Shown one piece after another: positions 46,047 to 54,330 of a stretch of 64,000 nucleotides of DNA (within the stretch, counting starts at the first letter, position 1; each line of letters opens with the position of its first letter). The position numbers and the translations under genes were made by a program. This DNA comes from CAIWHR01 sp963830485 (lineage in GTDB: Bacteria > Pseudomonadota > Gammaproteobacteria > Burkholderiales > Casimicrobiaceae), in assembly GCA_963830485.1 (NCBI GenBank), contig CAWHNE010000010.1, forward strand, positions 1 through 64,000, in the 5' to 3' direction. The notes beneath the pieces were generated by a model that saw nothing but the letters and a program-made list of their open reading frames with translations, was not told the origin of the DNA and did no database searches.

Positions 46047-46437
46047 CCGAGTGTCCTGCCGCCTCCAGCGCGGCGATCGCCGCGTGGCTCTGCGCCACCG
46101 GAATCAGCAGATAGTCCGTGTCGTAGGTCGCCACTGCGAACACCGACACGCGCGCCGTCGCGAGCGGACCGGTCACGCTCGCGAGAATCCCCGTCTGATC
46201 GAGCGGCAGCGGACCTTCGAAGCGGAGCAGCCGCCAGCCGCGGCTCGCCGCAACCTCGGGCGGCACGGTGGCCTCCGCGCAGACGATCGAAAGCTCGTCG
46301 CCGGTCCGCGTCATCGACCACCAGGCGCTGGCCGTAGCCCACGCCGGGGGCGCTTCGCTCGGCCCGAGCCTGCAGATCGCCATCGGCTCGTCCATCAGCA
46401 CGAGCCGCAGCCGGCGCGGGTGCGCCCGCATCATCAT
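46030..46437 (-). CDS. ACT/CASTOR-like amino-acid-binding domain protein
   Basis: This is a 135-residue protein with two small ACT-like halves: GDELSIVCAEATVPPEVAAS, LLRFEGPLPLDQTGILASVT, GPLATARVSVFAVATYDTDY and LLIPVAQSHAAIAALEAAG. Proteins of this type are thought to bind amino acids. ATG 46437 overlaps the stop of the acyl-CoA synthetase gene (ATGA), so the two are translationally coupled. Two further ATG codons follow directly. Confidence 0.82.
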   Translation of the reverse strand: MMMRAHPRRLRLVLMDEPMAICRLGPSEAPPAWATASAWWSMTRTGDELSIVCAEATVPPEVAASRGWRLLRFEGPLPLDQTGILASVTGPLATARVSVFAVATYDTDYLLIPVAQSHAAIAALEAAGHSVSAGV

Positions 46438-48090
46438 CGCTTGCCGGTCTCCTTGCGCTCCCGCTCGCGCTCGCGCAGCACGCGTCGCTGCACTTTGCCG
46501 GTCGTCGTCATCGGCAGCGCATCGATGAACTCGATCTCCTTCGGGTACTCGTAGGGCGCGAGGAACTTGCGCACGTGCTGCCGGATGTCCTCCTCGAGCG
46601 CCGGGCTCGGCGTGGCACCCTGCGCCAGCACGATGAACGCCTTGACGACGTTGCCGCGGGTTTCGTCCGGCGATGGGACCACCGCTGCGTTGGCGACGGC
46701 CGGATGGCGGACGAGACAGTTCTCGATCTCCGAGGGCCCGATCCGGTAGCCGGCAGCCTTGAACATGTCGTCGGCGCGTCCCTGGTACCAGAGGTAGCCG
46801 TCGGCATCGCGCTTGGCGAGATCGCCGGTCCGGCACCAGTCGCCGGTGAATTTCCTCGCCGTGCCCTCGGGATTGCCGAAGTACTCGAGGAAGAACACGG
46901 GGTCACGCGTGCCGTCCGGCGCGACGCGGTTCACCGCGACTTCGCCGATCTCGCCGTCGGAGACTGCTTGGCCTTCGTCGTCGATGACCGCGATCCGGTG
47001 GCCCGGGTAGGGGCGCCCCATCGATCCCGGCTTCGCCGGCCACAGCTCGTGCGAGTTGCCGACGATGTAGTTCATTTCCGTCTGGCCGAACATCTCGTTG
47101 ATCGTGACGCCGAGCGCCTGCTGCGCCCATTCGAACACCGCGGTGCCGACCGCCTCGCCGGCGCTCATGATCGTGCGCAGGTCGATGTCGAAGCGTTCCT
47201 TCGGCCGCGGGAACGCCTTCATCATGAGCTTGAGGGCGGTCGGAAAGAGGAACGTGTTGCGGATCCCGTACTTCTCGATCAGCGCGAACGCACGCTCCGG
47301 GTCGAAGCGGCCGCGGTAGCCGACGATCGGCTGGCCGAAATACAAGGTCGGCAGCAGGGCGTCCATGAGGCCGCCCGTCCACGCCCAGTCGGCCGGCGAC
47401 CAGAAGAGATCGCCCGCCCGCGGGTAGCCGTCGTGCGAATGGACGAAGCCCGGCAGGTTGCCGATCAGGCACTGCTGGGGCATGAGCGCGCCCTTGGGTG
47501 GCCCGGTCGTGCCGCTCGTGTAGACGAGATACGCGGGATCCGTCGCCGCGCAGGTCGGGTCCGGCGAAGTGCGGCGATCCGCGCGCGAGCAGCGTTTCCC
47601 ACGGCGTGACGCCAGTCTCGCGCGCGCCGGCGACGCCGACGACGTGCGCGACCCCCGGGCAGCGCTCGCGGATCGCGGCGACGGCCGGCAGCGACTGCGG
47701 ATCGACGATGACGACCTTCGCTTGCGAATGTTGCAGCCGGTATTCGAGCGCCTCCGGACCGAACAGGAACGAGAGCGGAACGGCGACCGCGCCCAGTTGG
47801 TTGATCGCGATGTGCGCGACGGCGGTCTCCGGCCGCTGCGGGAGGATCAGCGCGACCTTGTCGCCGCGCGCAACGCCGAGCGCCGCGAGCGCGTTCGACA
47901 GCCGATTCGCCTGCTGACCAAGATCCCAGAAGGTGAACGCGCCCGTCGCGCCTTCCTCGTCCTCCCAGTAGAGCGCGAAGCGCGCGCGGTCGGCCGCCCA
48001 GCGGCCGCAGCATGCGTGCGCGATGGAGAAGCGCGCGGGCACCTCCCACCGATACGCCCGGTGGATCTCCGCGTAGCGGTCGGCGCTCAT
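46434..48090 (-). CDS. AMP-forming acyl-CoA synthetase, one frame break
   Basis: This is a ~551-residue ligase of the acetate/medium-chain acyl-CoA synthetase group. The start at 48090 gives MSADRYAEIHRAYRWEVPAR. ANL-family motifs: TSGTTGPPKGALMPQQC (P-loop, readable across the break near 47540), INEMFGQTEMNYIVGNS, GDWCRTGDLAKRDADGYLWY and GRADDMFKAAGYRIGPSEIE, and the catalytic Lys in PMTTTGKVQRRVLRERE. It activates a carboxylic acid with ATP and CoA. The exact acid cannot be told. It is upstream of the ACT gene and downstream of the PilZ-like gene. Confidence 0.92.
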
Positions 48091-48100
48091 GCGATGGGCA

Positions 48101-49777
48101 TCAGGCGCGGGCGACGTGCTCGAACGGCTCGACCGAGGTCCACACCCACTCCGGCTGCTGCTCGAGCAGCCGGCCGAGCCGGATCGCATGCGTCGTACGC
48201 GGCGTCTGCAGCTTGAAGCGCTTGGCAGGCTGGTACTCGATCGCGGGCATGATCAGCGACTGTACCGCGGGATCGGTCTCGCGCTTGCGCAGCGACAGAT
48301 AGAGCCCCTGGAAGACGCGGCCGTTGACCGTCGTCGCGTCGCCCTCGACCGCATAGTCGGCCTCCTGCGGCTTGCGCTGCTCGATCAGGTCGACGCATGA
48401 AAGCGCGTTCGCGATGACCTGCAGCCCGATCTCCGCGCGGTCCGAGGTGAGCCGGCGCATCCGCCGGACGATCCCGAGCGCCCAGACGTGCTGCCCGTGC
48501 GGGCGCAGCGCGGCGAGCGTGCCGAGCGTGACCGAGTTCGCGACGCTCATCGGCGCGAGCAGCCGGAACCCCGTCTGGCTCACGTCCTTCACTTCCCAAG
48601 GTCCGCCCGGCGCCGCATAGCTGGCGAGCCGGCGCTGCGCCTGCTCGAGCCGGCGGTCCACTTCGTTGCGCGCGCGACCGAAGACGGCGAGCTCCATCGT
48701 GCCCCCAAAGCTCTTGCCCGAATCAAGCGCCGGGGTGGGCACTCGCTCCTCCTCGCGCAGGAAGCCGGAGATCTTGGCGAACCCGACGATCGCGTCGACG
48801 ATGCCCGCCGCCGACGTGCGCTCGCCGCGGCGGGCGAACGGCTTGAACTCCGGATCGACCTGCGATGCAAGTTTGGTGACGAGCGCGAGTTGCTCGCTCC
48901 TGCGCGCGGTCTTTTCCGACAGCGGCTGACCCTTGATCTTCTGCTCGAGCACTGCGACGTTCTGCAGCAGCAGCGCGTGCAGCGGGCGCGTGTCGAGGAA
49001 CAGCACGCGGCCCTCGAGCGGCGCAGGGGAGCGCCGGCGCAGGCCGGTTCGGCTGCCGAGGTCCACGTAGAACGACGTGACCGACGACGGCTCGAGTGTG
49101 AGCCGCAGCGGGTGGCACCATTCGTCGAGATGCGTCGCCACCCAGTCGACGTGCTTCGGCGTCATGTTGCCGGAGTTGATGAGCTGCAGGATCAGCGCGA
49201 CCAGGTATTCGTGCTCGACGGTCGTCGTTTCGCCCTCGGCGTCGACGACGATGTGCCGGCGCTCGATCTGGCGCGAGCACGCCAGCGTGAAGAGCGCGTG
49301 CAGCTCGGCCCACTTGGCCGGGATCCACTGCTCGTAGCGATAGAGCCGGATCCGGGCATCGAGGCCCAGGTGCTGGATCTGCCGCGCGAGGAGCTCGGGC
49401 AGGAGCCCCTGCCACTTGTTGCTCTGCGCGTGCGCGGAGACCTCGCGCTCGAACGCCGCGTAGCATGCGAGGAAGCCCTGCGTCAGGTCGAACAGTGACT
49501 GCCAGAGCTGGCTCTCGATCCGCGACGAACGGCTCGCGTGCTCGAGGTACTGCGCGACGAGTGTCCTGCGCAGGCTTCGCGTCTCGAGATCGACGCGGAA
49601 CACCGCTTCGAGGCCCTGCGGCGTGCGGCGGGCGTTGCCCTCGGCAAGGCGCGCGAGCTCGCCCTGCACGTCGTGCTGGATCGCGACGGGATCGCTACCC
49701 GGCAGCGACGCGTACCAGCGCTCCGCCGCCCGGGCGTCCGCCAGGGGATCCTTGTTGTCCTTGCCGATGCCGAACAT
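48101..49777 (-). CDS. Large conserved protein with C-terminal PilZ-like domain
   Basis: This is an intact 558-residue cytoplasmic protein. ATG 49777 gives MFGIGKDNKDPLADARAAER; an in-frame extension to ATG 49819 is possible, and the further open frame up to 51433 is not gene-like. The first ~400 residues are mostly helical (RSSRIESQLWQSLFDLTQGF, LLPELLARQIQHLGLDARIR). The end resembles a PilZ domain (WEVKDVSQTGFRLLAPMSVA, ALGIVRRMRRLTSDRAEIGL). It lacks a classic RxxxR c-di-GMP motif, so ligand binding is uncertain. It ends 10 bases before the acyl-CoA synthetase start. Confidence 0.75.
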   Translation of the reverse strand: MFGIGKDNKDPLADARAAERWYASLPGSDPVAIQHDVQGELARLAEGNARRTPQGLEAVFRVDLETRSLRRTLVAQYLEHASRSSRIESQLWQSLFDLTQGFLACYAAFEREVSAHAQSNKWQGLLPELLARQIQHLGLDARIRLYRYEQWIPAKWAELHALFTLACSRQIERRHIVVDAEGETTTVEHEYLVALILQLINSGNMTPKHVDWVATHLDEWCHPLRLTLEPSSVTSFYVDLGSRTGLRRRSPAPLEGRVLFLDTRPLHALLLQNVAVLEQKIKGQPLSEKTARRSEQLALVTKLASQVDPEFKPFARRGERTSAAGIVDAIVGFAKISGFLREEERVPTPALDSGKSFGGTMELAVFGRARNEVDRRLEQAQRRLASYAAPGGPWEVKDVSQTGFRLLAPMSVANSVTLGTLAALRPHGQHVWALGIVRRMRRLTSDRAEIGLQVIANALSCVDLIEQRKPQEADYAVEGDATTVNGRVFQGLYLSLRKRETDPAVQSLIMPAIEYQPAKRFKLQTPRTTHAIRLGRLLEQQPEWVWTSVEPFEHVARA

Positions 49778-50182
49778 CCGCTGTGGGATCCGTGAATGCG
49801 CCTTGGCGGCACTTCGCATGAATCGAGCCAGGCGCTCTGCGGCGCACCTCGCGCCGCGGAAAGAAGCATCCTGGCCCGCGCGAGGTCGCAACTCCGGCGC
49901 CGCGCGCAAGAAACCGTTGCGAATTCCGGTGGTTGCGATGACCGCCGCGCGAGGCACGATCATCGCCCAAAGACCCGAGCCGGGCAATAGGCCGCCGCAG
50001 CTGCTGGCACGCATCGTGCATGGTACCGACCGTGCTGCACAGAATACCGGTTCGCGCGGCGTGCCAAACCGGCGGCGCCAAGCGATCCCACGATGTGCAG
50101 CCCCGGTGGCCGGGCCTCGGCTATACTTGTGCAGCACAGAATGCACACGAAAACTGACGAACAGCGTAAGGAAACGACAGCG
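49778..50182. other. Divergent intergenic region upstream of the MerR gene
   Basis: This is about 400 bases with no gene. It holds two related sites, gTGCTGCACAGAATa (50033-50047) and TGTGCAGCACAGAATG (50128-50143). The second contains the palindrome TGTGCAGCACA and sits right after a TATACT box (50122-50127). They are candidate operators for the MerR-type protein encoded next to them. Confidence 0.5.
50122..50143 (+). promoter_or_regulatory. Predicted -10 box and operator palindrome of the MerR-type gene
   Basis: TATACT (50122-50127) is followed directly by the palindrome TGTGCAGCACA (50128-50138) and GAAT. A near copy, TGCTGCACAGAAT, lies about 95 bases upstream. An operator over the transcription start suggests autorepression. 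Confidence 0.45.
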
Positions 50183-51205
50183 ATGGGCATCCTGATCAAG
50201 GCACCGACACGGCGGAACGAGCCCGCCGTTGCCGTAAACGAGCCGCGCGACGCTTTCGCCGAATCGCGCGGGAATGCACACATCCGCGAAGTGGTCCGCA
50301 TCACGGGGCTGCGGCGCGAGCAGCTCTACATGTGGCAGCGCCGGTACGGATTCCCGGCGCCGCTGCGCGACGCCTTCGGCGATCGCGTGTATCCGGCCGA
50401 GCAGGTGGCGCGACTGAAGCTCATCAAGCAGCTGCTGTCCGAGGGTTGGCGCGCGGGCGCGGTGGTGCCGCTTGCCGAATCGGCGCTGCAGTCGATGATG
50501 GGACTCGCCGTCGAGGCACCGGCACCGCTGCCCGGAGAAATCGAGACCGCCGTCAAGCTGTTGGGCTCGCATCGAGTCGGCGAGCTGCAGAACCACCTGT
50601 CGAAGCTCCTGGTCGGGCAGGGGCTGCGCAAGTTTCTCGAGTCGACGCTGATCCCGCTGAACGAGGCGGTGCACGAGCGCGTTGTTCGCGGCGAGATGCA
50701 GAACTTCCAGGAGCTCCGCTTCGCCGATCTCGCGCAGCGTCTCCTGCGCGATGTGACGCGGCTCGTCCGTCCGACGCGCGACGCGCGGCAGATCCTGCTC
50801 GCGACGCCACCCAACGATCCCAACCAGCTCGGCCTCGCGATCCTCGAGCTCCTGCTCTTCACCGACGGCATCAACTGCCTCACGCTGGGCGCCGGTGTGC
50901 CGGCACAGGAAATCGCGGGCGCCGCCGAAGCGTACAAGGTCGCGCTCGTCGTGCTGCTGTTCGACCGCGGCATCTCGGGCAAGATCGCGGGGCAGGAGAT
51001 CCGCTCGCTGCGCACCGCGCTGCCGGAAAGCCTGCCGCTGATCGTCAGCGGCCGCGCCGTCAACCTGCTTGCGAAGCCGATCGCCAACGTGCGCACGGCC
51101 GCCGACTTCAGCTCGATCATGGCGACGATGCGCGAGCTGGGCGTCATGCCCCAGACGCCCGTGACAATGCTGAGCCCGCTCGCCGACAACACGGCCAGGG
51201 CATAG
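50183..51205 (+). CDS. MerR-family transcriptional regulator with C-terminal B12-binding-like domain
   Basis: This is an intact 340-residue regulator. ATG 50183 is preferred because AAGGAA lies 9 bases upstream; ATG 50141 is an in-frame alternative. The MerR DNA-binding part reads HIREVVRITGLRREQLYMWQ, RRYGFPAPLRDAFGDRVYPA and EQVARLKLIKQLLSEGW. The C-terminal half has the Rossmann-like arrangement of LitR/CarH regulators (RQILLATPPNDPNQLGLAIL, VALVVLLFDRGISG), but a clear cobalamin His motif is not seen, so light or B12 sensing should not be assumed. Confidence 0.85.
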   Translation: MGILIKAPTRRNEPAVAVNEPRDAFAESRGNAHIREVVRITGLRREQLYMWQRRYGFPAPLRDAFGDRVYPAEQVARLKLIKQLLSEGWRAGAVVPLAESALQSMMGLAVEAPAPLPGEIETAVKLLGSHRVGELQNHLSKLLVGQGLRKFLESTLIPLNEAVHERVVRGEMQNFQELRFADLAQRLLRDVTRLVRPTRDARQILLATPPNDPNQLGLAILELLLFTDGINCLTLGAGVPAQEIAGAAEAYKVALVVLLFDRGISGKIAGQEIRSLRTALPESLPLIVSGRAVNLLAKPIANVRTAADFSSIMATMRELGVMPQTPVTMLSPLADNTARA

Positions 51206-51210
51206 CCGCC

Positions 51211-51289
51211 GCGACCGGCGGAGAGGGGCCCCCGAGCGCGGGGCGCGCAGGGGATCGGAGCCGATGCGAGCGGCGGCAGGCGGCCGACA
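51211..51289. repeat. Intergenic direct repeat, copy A
   Basis: This ~79-base GC-rich sequence (gcgaccggcggagaggggcc to gcggcaggcggccgaca) is repeated in the same orientation at 51945-52022, with roughly 85% identity by eye over ~75 bases. It lies just downstream of the MerR gene stop. Confidence 0.65.
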
Positions 51290-51381
51290 CGCGGGAGGAT
51301 CGCAACTCAGTGTCGGAGCGGAGGCCGCGCCCTCCCACGATTGCGGTAGCACGACACGCCGCGGGCTGCTACGCTCGCGGC

Positions 51382-51549
51382 GTGAGCGCATTTCCCGTCG
51401 ACCCGAATTCGCCGCCCGGCTTCCGCCTGCCACGCTTCGTCTGGCACACGATCGGGCTCGTGCTCGCCGCGCTCCTCGCGTGGGCGATCTGGCGCGGCTA
51501 TCAGAACCCGGACTTGCTGCTCGACCTCTCCGCGCTCAGGCTCTGCTAG
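51382..51549 (+). CDS. Small single-helix membrane protein
   Basis: This is a 55-residue protein from GTG 51382. It has an N-terminal proline-rich segment (SAFPVDPNSPPGFRLPRFVW), one helix TIGLVLAALLAWAIWRGYQN and a short tail PDLLLDLSALRLC. The amphipathic edges and clean hydrophobic core look real, and the gene fits between repeat copy A and the convergent hslR gene, ending 12 bases before it. A TACGCT box ends 7 bases before the start, and there is no ribosome-binding site. Function unknown. Confidence 0.6.
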   Translation: MSAFPVDPNSPPGFRLPRFVWHTIGLVLAALLAWAIWRGYQNPDLLLDLSALRLC

Positions 51550-51561
51550 CTGGATTTCGGC

Positions 51562-52032
51562 TCAAGGCTCGTTCAGGAAGTCCTCGAGGCGGCGCCGATT
51601 ACGCTTGGTCGGACGCCCCGGAAGGCGCGGTTGCGACGCGTCGGCCGCGCGCCGCGCGAGCGCCTCGCTCTCGCGCGCCGCCACGCTCGCCGCGGTCTCA
51701 CGATAGAGCCGCGCCGCGTCCGTCGCCGACCCGCGCCGATCGGCGCAGCCGGTGACGACGACCTCGACGACGATCCCGCCGCGGCGCACGGTCACAACAT
51801 CGCCGTCGCGCACGGCGTGCGCGGGCTTCACCCGTTCGCCGGCCAGACGCGCCTGTCCGGCGTCGATCGCCTGGGCAGCCATGCTCCGCGTCTTGTAGAG
51901 GCGCGCGGCCCAGAGCCACTGGTCGAAACGGACGTGGGATGCGGCGCGAGCGGCGGAGAGGGGCCCCGAGCGCGCAGCGCGCACGGGATCGGAGCCAATG
52001 CGAGTCGCCGCAGGCGGCCGACGGGGTGCCAT
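51562..52032 (-). CDS. hslR: Hsp15-like S4 RNA-binding heat-shock protein
   Basis: This is a ribosome-associated S4-domain protein that in E. coli binds stalled 50S subunits with nascent chains. The S4 domain is VRFDQWLWAARLYKTRSMAA, QAIDAGQARLAGERVKPAHA, followed by VRDGDVVTVRRGG. The C-terminus is basic (GRPTKRNRRRLEDFLNEP). The conserved part starts near 51930, but no start codon is next to it. The first available one is ATG 52032, so the N-terminal ~35 residues are translated from repeat copy B, or the true start was altered by the repeat. Confidence 0.88.
   Translation of the reverse strand: MAPRRPPAATRIGSDPVRAARSGPLSAARAASHVRFDQWLWAARLYKTRSMAAQAIDAGQARLAGERVKPAHAVRDGDVVTVRRGGIVVEVVVTGCADRRGSATDAARLYRETAASVAARESEALARRAADASQPRLPGRPTKRNRRRLEDFLNEP
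51945..52022. repeat. Intergenic direct repeat, copy B, overlapping the 5' end of hslR
   Basis: This is the second copy of the sequence at 51211-51289 (gcgagcggcggagaggggcc to gccgcaggcggccga). The copies are ~730 bases apart in direct orientation and flank the small membrane protein gene and hslR coding region. Confidence 0.65.
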
Positions 52033-52089
52033 AACGATTCGATCTGTAGGTTCGGAGGCCGTGCCGCCGCGCGCGCCGAGACGTCTCCG

Positions 52090-52734
52090 TCAGCGCTTGC
52101 CGTCGGCCGCCGGGACATACGCGCGCATCCACGCCGCGGTGGCCTGCGCCTCGGCGTAACCCTCGGCGGCCAGCGCCGCGGCGACGCGCGAGCGGTCGTC
52201 AGGGGTGCGGTTCTGCGACAGCTTGAACTTCGCGTCGAGCCTTCGTACCTTCATCCGGAAGCCGATGATCGCCGCCACCATCGCGTCGAGGCGGTCCCGG
52301 TCGAGCCCCGGCGCCCACGGCGCCGCGCGGCCGGACTCGAAGCGGTGGATCATCGCGTCGAGGATCGCGCGCGTTTCCGCCGCATCGCGCGCGAGCTCGA
52401 GCGCGCCGTGCGCATGGACGACCGCGTAGTTCCACGTCGGCACCGCAACCGCGGGCTCGGCGTACCACGATGGCGAGACGTACGCGTGGGGCCCGTGGAA
52501 GATCGCGATCGATTCCGCGGCGGCGGCCGCCGCGGCGTGCGGGTTGGCGCGCGCGAAATGCCCGAGCAGCGTGCCGTGCGGCTCGCAGTCGGCGACGTGG
52601 AGCAGCGGCAGGTGCGAGACCGAAGGCTCGCCGTTGGCGGGCGTGACGAGCGTCGCGAACGGATGGTCGTGCAGCAGGCGTGCGACCGCGACGCGGTCGC
52701 ACGCATCGAAGTGACCGGGGATGTAGAGGCTCAT
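52090..52734 (-). CDS. FMN-binding negative regulator family protein (PaiB-like)
   Basis: This is an intact 214-residue protein. ATG 52734 gives MSLYIPGHFDACDRVAVARL. The split-barrel flavin-binding pattern is clear: HDHPFATLVTPANGEPSVSH, LPLLH, LLGHFARANPHAAAAA, IFHGPHAYVSPSWYAEPAVA, VPTWNYAVVHAHGALEL and FRMKVRRLDAKFKLSQNRTP. PaiB was named for repression of sporulation genes in Bacillus; here a flavin-dependent enzyme is as likely as a regulator. It is 8 bases downstream of hslO. Confidence 0.92.
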   Translation of the reverse strand: MSLYIPGHFDACDRVAVARLLHDHPFATLVTPANGEPSVSHLPLLHVADCEPHGTLLGHFARANPHAAAAAAAESIAIFHGPHAYVSPSWYAEPAVAVPTWNYAVVHAHGALELARDAAETRAILDAMIHRFESGRAAPWAPGLDRDRLDAMVAAIIGFRMKVRRLDAKFKLSQNRTPDDRSRVAAALAAEGYAEAQATAAWMRAYVPAADGKR

Positions 52735-52742
52735 CGCGCAGG

Positions 52743-53642
52743 TCAGTGCCGGACGGCGCCGCGGTCGCCGGCAAAAAGCGCGCGTGCGTCTTCCGCGACG
52801 AACGTGTAGTGCCGGTTGCAGAATTCGCAGGTGACGCCGACCAGGCCTTGCTCGGCAAGAATGCTCTCGACCTCCGAGCGCCCGATCATCCGGAGCGCGT
52901 TGGCGACACGTTCCTCGGAGCAACTGCACGCGAAGGACGCCGCGCGCGCCTTGAACAGCCGGACGTCGTCGTCGGGGAAATGTGCCTGGAGAAGCTCTGG
53001 CGCCGCGCTTCGGGCCAGCAGCGCCATCGGCGAGAGCGCCTCGACGCGCGCGGCGGCGCGTGCCCATGTGTCGTCGTCCGCCGCCGTGGCTCCCGGAAGA
53101 CGCTGGAGCAGCAGTCCCCGGGCGCGCGGCCCGTCGGCGGCGATCGCCATCCGGCTGTCGATCTGCTCGGAGGTCCGCAGGTAGTGCTCGAACAGCGTCG
53201 CGACCGACGCCGCCTCGAGCGCGACGACGCCCTGATAGAGCGGTCCGCCGTCCTTCGGGTCGAGCGTGATCACGAGCCGGCCGTGGTCCGGGCCGCCTGC
53301 CAGCTCCGCGAGCGACGCCGAGGCGGGCAGCACGGCGGCCGTCTCCTTCCACTGCGCGGTCGCGCGGAGCGCGAGCGATGCGTCGCACTCGACCACGAGC
53401 AGGCGCACGGGACCGTCGCCTTGCAGCTGGACGATCAGCGCGCCCTTGAACTTGAGCGTCGACGCGAGCAGCGCGGAGGCAGCGAGCAGCTCGGCCAGCA
53501 CGACCCGGAGCGCCGGCGGATAGGGATGGCAGTCGAGGATCTCGCGGCACGCGCCGTCGAGGCTCACGAGCGCGCCGCGCACCGCCGCGTGCTCGAGCAC
53601 GAAGCGCGCAAGCGCGTCGACGAACGGCGGGTTCGGCGCCAC
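52743..53642 (-). CDS. hslO: Redox-regulated chaperone Hsp33
   Basis: This is an intact 299-residue holdase activated by oxidative stress. The start is GTG 53642 (MAPNPPFVDALARFVLEHAA). The core has ALLASTLKFKGALIVQLQGD and GPDHGRLVITLDPKDGGPLY, then GVVALEAASVATLFEHYLRT. The C-terminal zinc switch is present with all four cysteines: FACSCSEERV and GVTCEFCNRHY. It lies between the proteasome homologue and the PaiB-like gene in one direction. Confidence 0.96.
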   Translation of the reverse strand: MAPNPPFVDALARFVLEHAAVRGALVSLDGACREILDCHPYPPALRVVLAELLAASALLASTLKFKGALIVQLQGDGPVRLLVVECDASLALRATAQWKETAAVLPASASLAELAGGPDHGRLVITLDPKDGGPLYQGVVALEAASVATLFEHYLRTSEQIDSRMAIAADGPRARGLLLQRLPGATAADDDTWARAAARVEALSPMALLARSAAPELLQAHFPDDDVRLFKARAASFACSCSEERVANALRMIGRSEVESILAEQGLVGVTCEFCNRHYTFVAEDARALFAGDRGAVRH

Positions 53643-53649
53643 GGCCCCG

Positions 53650-54219
53650 TCAGTCCGTCGCCGCCACCGTGTAGAGGGTGAGCGGCAGGCCGGAGTTCTT
53701 GTCGAAGGTGGTCCCGGCGTCCACGCCGACGCGAGCGATCTCCTCCGCCGAGCGCAGGCGCCCGTACATCGCGTGCATCGCGCCCATCGCGAATTCGCGG
53801 CCCGTGCCGGCCGCCCAGAAACGCGTGTACTCGAATACCTCGCGCATCGAAAACACCCCGAAGATCCCGCGGGCGTTGGCGATGAGGGCCGTCATCTGCG
53901 TCGATTCGTACGGGTCGTCCTCCTCCTCCTTCGGATTGAGGAAGTGCTGCTCCTTCAGGATCGGGTGCAGCTTACGGAAGGTCTCGAAGATCGCGGCCTT
54001 GTTGGAGAAGTCGAGATCCGCGTGCTTCGCGAGCAGGCTCTCGAAGACGAGCTGGTGCGCGGCGCTGCCGCACAGGCCGATGTACGTCCCGCGGTAGCGG
54101 ATGATCTTCTCGGGTGTCTTGTCGTAGTCGGCGGACAGCCGCGTGTCGCCGAATGTCGTCAGCGAATCGGCGGCGATGGCGATTTCGTCGTTCTTGCGAA
54201 CGACAACGAGCGTGGTCAT
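53650..54219 (-). CDS. Betaproteobacterial proteasome homologue (BPH), N-terminal threonine hydrolase
   Basis: This is an intact 189-residue protein of the proteasome beta-subunit/HslV superfamily. ATG 54219 gives MTTLVVVRKNDEIAIAADSL, so removal of Met exposes the catalytic Thr. TTFGDTRLSADYDKTPEKII, YIGLCGSAAHQLVFESLLAK, FAMGAMHAMYGRLRSAEEIA and VGVDAGTTFDKNSGLPLTLY are the conserved fold elements. Length and sequence fit the BPH class known from betaproteobacteria, which forms small ring assemblies without a dedicated ATPase gene. No unfoldase is encoded nearby; the neighbour is hslO. Confidence 0.85.
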   Translation of the reverse strand: MTTLVVVRKNDEIAIAADSLTTFGDTRLSADYDKTPEKIIRYRGTYIGLCGSAAHQLVFESLLAKHADLDFSNKAAIFETFRKLHPILKEQHFLNPKEEEDDPYESTQMTALIANARGIFGVFSMREVFEYTRFWAAGTGREFAMGAMHAMYGRLRSAEEIARVGVDAGTTFDKNSGLPLTLYTVAATD

Positions 54220-54330
54220 GGCGTCGGAATCCGGTTTGCGTCGGACGTCGCCCGAGCTAACCGGCTCGCCGCCACCCACCTTCGCGAGCGACGAACCGCA
54301 CCCGGCGAGTCCGGTTGAGCGAATGAATAA

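Noticed and set aside
49820..51433. Extension of the PilZ-like protein frame upstream to 51433
   Set aside because: This part is antisense to the MerR gene and contains no protein-like pattern; ATG 49777 begins the conserved part.
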